From the NCBI GenBank assembly GCA_030280995.1, contig JASXTE010000002.1, positions 26,447,683 to 26,511,682 of the forward strand: 64,000 nucleotides of DNA. Direction: 5' to 3'. Origin of the DNA: Hemileia vastatrix. Lineage: Eukaryota; Basidiomycota; Pucciniomycetes; Pucciniales; Zaghouaniaceae. A program made the position numbers and the translations under genes. The notes beneath the pieces are model-generated. The model had not been told where the DNA came from. It made no database searches and worked only from the letters and a program-made list of their open reading frames with translations. Below, in pieces: positions 56,459 to 64,000 of the stretch. Every line of letters begins with the position of its first letter. Position 1 is the first letter of the stretch.

Positions 56459-57003
56459 AAAAATCTTCTTTTCTTTTATTTATTTTGTATTCTTCTTCCT
56501 ATAACGTGTACATAGCCTGTAAAAGTAATAAAATATCTTATATTCTCATCTTAAATTCTTTGTGAGATTCCTTTAAATACAAGATGAGTTGCCAAAAAAA
56601 TCACCCTTCTTCCAAAATTTCCAGGGTACCCTTTTACTAAGTGCTTTTGAAATATGAAACAACAAAAAAACAACAAAAAAACAACAAAAAAAACTTAAGA
56701 TCAGCACTACTCCCTATAGCAGCACATACATCCTCTGTGTCATATACACATGAGTTCCCTTGAAATCTTCAGATCTTTTCAATATATGAATTTCCCATGA
56801 CTGAAACAGATTCCACTTTCCCTTGGGTCCCTTTTTCTATGACAAAAATCCTTCACATCTTCCTTAGAGACCATTCAGTGCTCAAGTCAGATATTGCGCA
56901 ACTAATGCATTTTCTATAATGCCATTCTTAGCCTATGAATAGCCCATCTAATAATAGAAATTTCCATCATTTTAGTATGATGACTCAATACCGCACTGTT
57001 CCC
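56459..57003 (+). other. Intergenic stretch inside K
   Basis: 3' end of the spliced gene (GTAATAAAATATC), then a simple repeat of AACAACAAAAA units at about 56655-56692. No further gene recognised. Confidence 0.5.
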
Positions 57004-57456
57004 AGAGATCATGTGTGCTCTTTCTGAAAATGACACAATTTCCATTGCACCCTTGCTAGACCTCCGGGGTATGCCTACTTTACACCTGCCTGTGATAATT
57101 GTTTCAGATATCATAAGACTTGTAACACCTCCCTAAATCAAAATAATCCTCAGCCTACTGGCTAAATTCTTTTCCCACCTAGTTCCACCAGTAGCACTTC
57201 TAGAATAGCCATTACTAGTCCTACCAGCGTTAATTCTTCTCCCATTATTGATGTCCCTTACAAATCATCAACAATTCGCACTTGTTTCAGGCGTGAAATA
57301 TCCATTCAGTCTAGCACTGTGCCTTCTTCTGCCCCAAGCTCCAATCCTTATATGCATTCAGGCTCCTCTACAGCTGCTCCAGATGCGGTTACTGTCTCCT
57401 TGCCATCAGTGCACCCCCATAACTTATTAGCAAAGAGCCTGCCACTCTTATTTTAA
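57004..57456 (+). pseudogene. Second, decayed copy of the zinc-cluster-like gene in K
   Basis: MCALSENDTISIAP aligns at the DNA level with the CTRCIKNDITPF part of the first gene, and ACDNCFRYHKTCNTS resembles its second Cys group. After an acceptor CCCACCTAG a Ser/Thr/Pro-rich frame is open for about 90 codons (ITSPTSVNSSPIIDVPYKS ... VHPHNLLAKSLPLLF) and runs into the right repeat. Frames differ between parts, so it is a relic. Confidence 0.35.
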
Positions 57457-58675
57457 AGATAGCGCAATAATTTGTAATACTAATATCTGACTAGATAGTT
57501 TATGAGTTGAGAGATAAGTTAAAAGATAAGAAAAAACAAATATTACTATCTGGATATTTCTATTCTTAATAAGTGCTAATATCCACAGCTACTCCCTCTT
57601 GAAGCGCTCTCTTTTAATATGCCTTATAATAGCAATAAAATAACTCTAATAATATTTTACCCTACTGAATCTATATATTCTCTCTGTGTTGCGCTTTTTC
57701 ACTATACTATATGAAATACACACACAGGCGCACAAACTCTAAAAGACTCAGAATATCTCTAATATGTTCTTAAACACTTAATCGCAAAAAAATCCAATCT
57801 CTTACTGATATCAGAGTATTCACAAAAATAGACCAATCACCATATATCACAATATATTTCGAAAGTATATAATATAAGGCTCTAATGTTGGTAATCTAAT
57901 TACTGATAATAATAATAATTTTCTTTATCTAGCAACTACTCACAACTTCTCTTCTTTCCTTATTATATTTTTCAGCACTCCAGACACAGTTCCCTAGTGG
58001 ATCTCCAGTGCTCTTTCTAGCACAACATTAGTAAAAAACTAACTAATTCATTAGTAAACTAAATACACCACTTGTAACAATTACAGCCCCTAAACATACC
58101 CTATGTATACTAAAACTAGTATTAACTTGTTTCACTCATGTTCCACATGTGCGCTTATGACTGTACCTTTGCATTGTTTCAGTGCTACTTCCTGCATTGT
58201 CACCTTTCAGCGCTGATCCTTGTCTCTTCAAATCTTGGGTGATTTTTGTGATCAAGTCCCCATCCTCCTTGCTTCATTACTAAGTCCATAGTTCTGACAA
58301 TTCACTTAACTAGTTAGCCTCTGCAACTTACATTACCTGTTTCAGTAAGTTATCACACCAGCCACGATGCATTATACTATGTACTTGAAGCCTTCCTTAA
58401 TGCATAACAGACAATTATTGAAAAATCCAAATCCATAATGTTCAGTACTTGCACTCCCAAGTTGATAATTCCTTTTTGCGGCACATCTTGCTGAAAAATA
58501 CAAGCACACAGACCCTAAATCTTCTTCTGTGCTTCTCTTTCCTTTTGTTCTTTTAAAACCATAATTACATATTTGTAATAGCGCTATCTTCTGTGCTTTG
58601 ATTTCCCTTTGTTCTTCCTGGGATACACAAGCTGATTGGTCCAAATGATAAGTTACCTTCAATGCGCGTACCACA
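57440..58675 (+). repeat. Right direct repeat of K
   Basis: 1236-bp counterpart of 53966-55214, TGCCACTC...TACCACA. No gene seen in it. Confidence 0.8.
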
Positions 58676-60412
58676 CCGACTGATTGTCAGAAAGGAGAGT
58701 GAGTGATTTTTAAAGGGGGTGAAACAGATTTTTTAGAAAGAGGTGTAAACCAAGGTATATTCCAGACATCTCTGACTCAAAAACTGAGTAGAGGTGATGG
58801 TCACCAAGCCATGCCACAAAAGGGGAGGCTTAGCCAGGGTCAAAAGCAGCTGCAAAAGTCCCGGCCTGTGACTTGGAGCAATCAGTATAGATAAAGTGTA
58901 ATGAAGTATATTTGAAGAAATTAATTTGTTTATTTTGGCACTCGCCACCTCCTTGGTGGAATCCATTTCCACAGAGAAGAGGGGGGGAAGCCAAGGCTGA
59001 AATGGAGATTGATTTCAGGATTCAAGGGAGGCTAAGGGAAGAGAAGGGGGAAACATATTTGGTTCCGTTAAGATGTTTAGCTGGTGTTGGTGTGTTTTGG
59101 GGAGGGGAGAGTTGATGAGAGTTTTTTCCAGGTTGGCCATTGGGTTTATGGATGAGATGGTGAGGAGTCTCGACAATGCTTTATTGACCACAAGGTCTAA
59201 CCACTGCTTGCAGGTGAGAGATTTTGAATCTTGTAAGAGAAGACTTATTGGGGTAGAATTAAAGAAACCCAAGGCTCTTCTTAGTGCTTTATTATATACC
59301 ACCTGTAAAAGCCAGGTGGTCCTTGAGTTTTTCCTAGGATTGTGCCAGAAAATGGCAGCATAGTCCGTTCTGAAATGCACTAAGGAAGTAATCAGTGTTT
59401 GGTACTGGCACAGAGGAATACCCCAGCATGACAAAGCAAGATGGTGGATAGATGCAGCTTCCTGGAGGCCAGCCGCTATTAGTTTGTTTCCATTAGGAAT
59501 AAACAACAGATGGGGATCAAGGAGGGCTCCCAGACATTTCAGAGAGGGAGAAGAGCAGAGAAGGCGTCCATCAAAAGAGAAGGAGGGAGGGGAGGTTAAA
59601 ATGTGTTTGCATTTGGAAAACAGCATCCATTTTGTCTTGGTTAGGTCAAAAACTGTGGCATGCTTAGCACCCCATGCCATAGCTTCTGTTCTCAATTGAG
59701 AGAGTACTTCCACCACCTTCTCTGGATCCTTGCTTGCAGTGAGGAATACCACATTGTCAAGGTAACCTAGGGAAATTAAGGATAGAGAGAGGTAATGGAG
59801 GCGTAACAGGTTAGCCTTATAGATGACATATAGTAGGGGAGAGAGTAGGGATCCCTGTGGGAGAACCATGGGAAAGAAGGATATTGGGGATTTGTATGTA
59901 GAGAAGGCAATGATAGTTTTCCTGCCTATCAAAGAATTATTAATAAGTGTGACTAAGTTGCTAGGGAGGGGCAATGAATGTAGGGTGTGAGATAATCTAG
60001 TTGTGTTCACTGATGGGAAGGTGCCTTTGACATCCAGAGACAAAGCTCCTACAGTGTTACCTTTCCTCCATTGGTCCTTGGTCCAGGTGGTCAAGTGAAG
60101 GAGAGCATTGAAGGTGCTTCTGAGGGGGCAGCCACCATAGTGAGTGTCAGGGAGGAGTTGATTATCTTCAATGTGAAAAGATAAACTTTTGGTTAGTAGG
60201 GCATCAAGAAGCTTCCCCATGGTATTAAGAAGGGTTATGGGGCAGTAGGCACCTGGGACAGAGTAATCCTTCTGGCCTGGCTTGGGAATAATAACTGTTT
60301 TTGCAATCTTCCAAGGGTTGGGATAGTGCCCTAGGTTGAGGCATTTTTGGAAGAGGGGGAGGAGAAGTTTTGCTACCGCAGTAGGGTGGCAATGGAGAAG
60401 GGAGTTGGGTAT
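58676..60412 (-). pseudogene. LINE ORF2: reverse transcriptase and start of RNase H
   Basis: Non-LTR retrotransposon protein of the kind with RT plus RNase H (I/Tad-like). Open from the D LTR border at 60412 to 59015: WKIAKTVIIPKPGQKD, CPITLLNTMGKLL, SLDVKGTFPSVN (motif A Asp kept), LPQGSLLSPLLYVIY (motif B), LGYLDNVVFL, where the usual Y-x-D-D is YLDN, so the second catalytic Asp is lost. After TGA 59015-59017 and a frameshift, RNase H begins: HFIYTDCSKSQAGTFAAAFD, a TAA, SEMSGIYLGL and SDNQS, then K. The 5' half is cut off by element D. Inactive. Confidence 0.85.
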
Positions 60413-61589
60413 TGTCAGTACAGTCTAGTATATAAGTATGATATAATAGTATTATTTTATGGTCCTACTACTTATTAATAAATAATTTAGTGATTAAACC
60501 TCAGGGGAAGACTAATAGAATAGTTATACTCAAATTAAACTCACAATACTTGGATTTAAATGCGTGCTAGTGGTGGAAAATAGAAGAATAAAATATAGTT
60601 ATAGCTTTTATAAAGATAATATCAATTTATAAGGGCTTTATAATATATTTCTGAATGTTAATAATTGTAGTGTAATGTTTGTTTGAAGTGTAGTAATTGA
60701 ATGATGATAATAAACCGTCAAAATCCCTTCTTACTTATACCCAAATCCACTGGAGTGCACAGACCTTCAATCCAGATGATGTCACTGCTATCCCCGGCAA
60801 TTACAGCACTGTGAGGGCCCATCACCTCCCCATGGCGTCCACTACAAGCAGTTTCAACACCCAGACCTCCAGTAAGGACCCTCCATCACTATTAATAATA
60901 ACACAGAGTCATACCATAAATAGAAATCCCAGATAAAAGCGGATACCATAAAGAAACAGGTAAAATAAATGATCAAAAAGAGATTTAATGAAACTAAAAG
61001 CATATAAAGGAAACAAATAAAATTTCCAAGCCCCCAATAACATCCCCAAGCATCCACATTAACCCAAAAACATCTTTCCAACCCATAAATCCGTGAATAA
61101 CCATCCAAGGAAGTAATTTTAGTTGTCCAAACTGGGTGTATGCGCCTGATATAGGTGTCTATGCTTCTGTAGGCGTTGTGAATCCACTGATTTCGTCCAT
61201 ATGACCTAAAATAAGCAGAAAAACAAAGGTTATAGGCTATTAAGGGGCTAAAACCCACTTATATACCTAAATATACATAATATACTGCATATTTCACTGA
61301 ATATGAGATTTATGTATACATATAAGCTTATGTATGTCAATAATTACTTCATATCACTTAAGATAAGTATATTATGACTCCATTAACACCTTAATAAGTA
61401 TTATTAGGCCATGGATAAGCTATTTAAACTATTATAAATTATATAATAGAATAATAATTATATATATATATAATAAAATAATATATATTATTATTTTAAC
61501 CTTATTTTTAAGATATAAGCTTAATCTAGTTAAGGTTATCTTATTTTAAGCATAAGAAATACTCAGTCCTAAGGATATTTAGGCTGACA
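60413..61589 (-). repeat. 3' LTR of Ty3 element D
   Basis: On the minus strand it begins TGTCAGCCTAAATATCC right after the polypurine tract (GGGGTGAGGGAG, 61590-61601). Its far end is placed at 60413 because TGTCAGTACAG there mirrors GCTGACA and the LINE frame is intact up to that base. 1177 bp; TATA-like TATATAAG near 61260. It contains a GC-richer block (60720-60890) and an AT simple repeat (61425-61495). The outer boundary is inferred, as the other LTR is outside the window. Confidence 0.65.
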
Positions 61590-61702
61590 CTCCCTCACCC
61601 CAAAAAAACAATAAAAAAAATGTTAAGACATTTTAATTAATCTTAAGGAATGAAATAATAAAATAAAAAATTTTTTATAATACATATACTGAATGAACAG
61701 TA

Positions 61703-64000
61703 TTATTTAGATTTAAATTTTTTCAAGAGATTTTTAAGATCAGAGATTTCATGTTCTGGAATCCACTGGTCATATTCACTTGATTTATTTTTAAATCTTA
61801 ATAGATACTCAACTCCCTTTTCTTTAGTAAGGTGTCTCTTTTTAAGTATCTTTTCAATTTCTGCTTTTTCCACTATTTCTTCAGGTTGCTGTTTATGCCT
61901 TCCTGATCTTCTTGGAAAGAGAGCAGTATCATTAGAATGGTATGGTTTTATAAGAGAAATAGGAAATACTGGATGTTTTCTATCATAAGGTGCATATAGA
62001 ATAACCTCAACAGCATTATTACCAACCATCTTTTTATCTACAAATGGTCCAATGAATGGATCCTTCAATTTAACATTACCATTTAAATTGAAATGTAGCG
62101 TTGAAATAAGGACTTCATCACCCTCTTTGAACATTTGTTCTTTATGGGCTTTATCCCATCTTTTCTTTTCATACTCAAAAGCCTTATTTATACATTCTTG
62201 AGCATGTTTTCTGCATAATTCCTGCATTTGAAGAAAAGATTTAGTACCTGGATGAATATCCAATCTAGGTAACTTATTAAGAGTTTTAGCAGGGGTATTA
62301 GGTACATAACCCAACCATAACTCAAATGGCTTTTTGCCAGTGACAGAATGTACTGTACTATTATATGCAAATTCTAAACCTGGGATAAGGGTTACCCAAT
62401 CATGCGTGAATTTGTCATTGTCTTTAAAATTAAGACCAAAAGCACAGTATCTTCTTATCATATCTTCTAAGGTTTGTATCATTCTTTCTGCTAGCCCATC
62501 AGTTTGTGGATGGTGTGCTGTAGAAAGTTTTAATTGACACCCTGAAACATCCATAAGTGACGTCCAGAACTCAGAAGTAAATTTAGGATCTCTGTCAGAA
62601 ACTATTGCTTTGGGGAAACCTGCTGTATTTAAAATTTGTGTCCACCATATAAAAGCTAAGTCCTTTGCAGAAACCTCTTTGTGGGTAGGAATAAATTTAC
62701 ACATCTTTGTAAATCTATCTACAATTACCCAGCAGGAGTTATAACTCTTATGCCCTGCTATTGGCAAACCTGTTACAAAGTCCATGTTAATGATTTCCCA
62801 TGGAGCTTTTGGTTGCTCAATTTGTTGTAATAAACCAGCTCTTTTTCCTGTTAATCTTTTAGATTTTTGACAAGAATCACATGTTTCAACATATTTCTGA
62901 ACATCCTCAGACATGTTAATCCACCAAGCTGTGTTTTTTACTCTGGTTAATGTTTTATGGTAGTCAAAATGACCTGCTAATATATCATCATGACATATAC
63001 TTAACATTAACTCCTTCATTGAAGGGGGAATTACAATCACATTACTTAATTTTTTCCTGTAATATATAAAACCATCCTCAATGGAAAATTTTCGTTTTTC
63101 TAATGCCTCTTTATACTTAATTGGTAATGTTTTTATTAAAACATTCATTGAAGCATTAGATGGATCATTTAATATTGTAGTTAATTTACTTAATTCAGGA
63201 TCTGAATTATAATTATCAAGAATTGATTGCATAAATTCATCCTCAAGATCTACAATATAAATGCCATAAATGTTAATAATCTCTGACTCAGGAACATAAG
63301 CAGGATTATCATCATTATTAGGCAGAGGTACTCTAGATAACAGATCTACATTAGAGTGCAAGGTTCCTGCTCTATGTGTAATAGTCATCCGTCCTCTGTA
63401 TTCTTGTACAGCTAATTGCCATCTAAACATGTGTCTATTAGGAGTTTTCATGTTTAAGAGTGACTTAACTGCACTACAGTCAGTTATTAACTCAAATCTT
63501 TGGTCTTCCAGGTAATAATGTAGCTTTTCAAGAGCCCATACTACTGCCAAACATTCAAGTTGAGTAGCACCATATTTCAATTCACCACTTCTCAGAGTAC
63601 GTGAAATATAGCAGATTACTACTTCTGACATTTTACCTTCAATAAGTTGTTTTTGATGCAAAGCAGCACCCAGTCCAATAAAACTTGCATCTGTATATAA
63701 TACAAAAGGTAATTGGAAATCTGGTAATCCCAAGATAGGAGCTGTCATTAAACATTCTTTCAACTTATTAAAAGCTTGTTGTCTTTCATTATTCCAAATG
63801 AAAGCTTCTGATTTCTTTATCAGTGTGGTCAGTGGTGCAGCAATTGATTGGTAGTTTTTTATATATTGTCTATAATAACCACACATTCCAAGAAAAGATT
63901 GTACATCCTTCACATTTTGAGGAATGCCAATATTCTTTATTGCAGCCACTTTATTTTGGTCTACACATATTTGTAAGCCAGATACAATATGACCAAGCAC
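61703..64000 (-). CDS. pol: Pol of Ty3 element D: RT thumb, RNase H, integrase, chromodomain (partial)
   Basis: Open for 765 codons to the right edge, so the true start lies outside. It begins in the RT connection (LGHIVSGLQICVDQNKVAAI). RNase H has LYTDASFIGLGAAL, LECLAVVWAL, ITDCSA, NVDLLSRV. Integrase: CHDDILAGHFD ... ETCDSC zinc finger; MDFVTGLP, VSDRDPKF and GLAERMIQTLED catalytic core; DPFIGPFV. Chromodomain KAEIEKIL ... YLLRFKNKSSEYDQWIPEHE, ending KKFKSK. A distinct lineage from A and B with no lesion visible: possibly an active copy. Confidence 0.92.
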   Translation of the reverse strand: MLGHIVSGLQICVDQNKVAAIKNIGIPQNVKDVQSFLGMCGYYRQYIKNYQSIAAPLTTLIKKSEAFIWNNERQQAFNKLKECLMTAPILGLPDFQLPFVLYTDASFIGLGAALHQKQLIEGKMSEVVICYISRTLRSGELKYGATQLECLAVVWALEKLHYYLEDQRFELITDCSAVKSLLNMKTPNRHMFRWQLAVQEYRGRMTITHRAGTLHSNVDLLSRVPLPNNDDNPAYVPESEIINIYGIYIVDLEDEFMQSILDNYNSDPELSKLTTILNDPSNASMNVLIKTLPIKYKEALEKRKFSIEDGFIYYRKKLSNVIVIPPSMKELMLSICHDDILAGHFDYHKTLTRVKNTAWWINMSEDVQKYVETCDSCQKSKRLTGKRAGLLQQIEQPKAPWEIINMDFVTGLPIAGHKSYNSCWVIVDRFTKMCKFIPTHKEVSAKDLAFIWWTQILNTAGFPKAIVSDRDPKFTSEFWTSLMDVSGCQLKLSTAHHPQTDGLAERMIQTLEDMIRRYCAFGLNFKDNDKFTHDWVTLIPGLEFAYNSTVHSVTGKKPFELWLGYVPNTPAKTLNKLPRLDIHPGTKSFLQMQELCRKHAQECINKAFEYEKKRWDKAHKEQMFKEGDEVLISTLHFNLNGNVKLKDPFIGPFVDKKMVGNNAVEVILYAPYDRKHPVFPISLIKPYHSNDTALFPRRSGRHKQQPEEIVEKAEIEKILKKRHLTKEKGVEYLLRFKNKSSEYDQWIPEHEISDLKNLLKKFKSK

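Larger units (their letters stand above)
53966..58675 (+). mobile_element. Element K: 1.24-kb direct repeats enclosing spliced genes
   Basis: Direct repeats at 53966-55214 and 57440-58675, outer ends T(G/T)CCACTC and TACCACA, enclose 2.2 kb. It interrupts RNase H of the LINE. The repeats look like LTRs, but no Gag-Pol, clear primer site or target duplication is seen. The interior has its own TATA box (CCTATAAATACCC near 55240), a spliced gene and a second relic. Possibly a non-autonomous LTR element with a captured gene. Orientation is assigned from the gene. Confidence 0.6.

Noticed and set aside
60697..60936. 79-codon frame in the LTR of D with a GC-richer stretch
   Set aside because: Inside an LTR, no homology recognised; kept only as a composition note.

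Overview
The window looks like repeat-rich nuclear DNA of a basidiomycete, most likely a rust fungus (Pucciniales). The reasons are strong AT richness, short spliceosomal introns of about 55-75 nt, layered chromodomain-bearing Ty3/gypsy elements (chromoviruses), a TET/JBP-like 2OG-Fe(II) oxygenase of the type expanded in rusts, a PIF/Harbinger transposase and CACTA-type elements. The genus is not proven; Austropuccinia-like giant genomes are a guess. I see no rRNA, intact tRNA, CRISPR array or clearly functional host gene. Nearly everything is mobile DNA, and the layout is a set of nested insertions.

Left part (1-24264). A broken SNF2-type helicase gene runs off the left edge (minus strand, 1-1241). 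It is followed by the right terminus of a CACTA-like element (E5, ends 2136) that sits in the truncated 5' LTR of Ty3 element C (2137-24264, plus). C is split twice: by the younger Ty3 element A (4414-13191, 5-bp duplication CATGC, 825-bp LTRs) and by a 4.6-kb CACTA-type element without a gene (E1, 15233-19856, duplication ATA). C ends in a 1.5-kb LTR that carries a 200-bp MITE (M1).

Middle part (24265-41273). C lies inside an older Ty3 element F, of which RNase H, integrase, chromodomain and 3' LTR remain (24265-35448). F is split by a Harbinger-type transposon G (25684-29394), which carries a transposase relic and a TET/JBP-like gene, and by E2 (29705-34329), a near-identical twin of E1. 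Next come MITEs M2 and M3, an unrecognised spliced pseudogene (about 37295-38205) interrupted by a short CACTA MITE (E3), an LTR fragment, and element H (38306-41075), which holds a 90-bp minisatellite.

Right part. Ty3 element B (41274-50108, minus; duplication ATTAT) is young and has an intact 943-codon RT-RNase H-integrase-chromodomain frame. After an apparently gene-free stretch and another CACTA MITE (E4) comes a LINE relic (minus, about 53190-60412). The LINE is split by element K, whose 1.24-kb direct repeats enclose spliced zinc-cluster-like genes. It is cut off by the LTR of Ty3 element D (60413 to the window end, minus), whose visible pol frame is open.

The most unusual signal is in the gag region of A, B and C. 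A second reading frame overlaps the Gag frame. It is reached by a phase-0 spliceosomal intron of 55-58 nt just after the start, and is better conserved between the divergent copies than the Gag frame itself. A second 58-nt intron-like segment ends it at the same Pro-Trp-stop in all three. Other points of interest are the TET/JBP gene inside a Harbinger element, the SNF2 gene possibly carried inside a CACTA element, and the spliced gene between the direct repeats of K.
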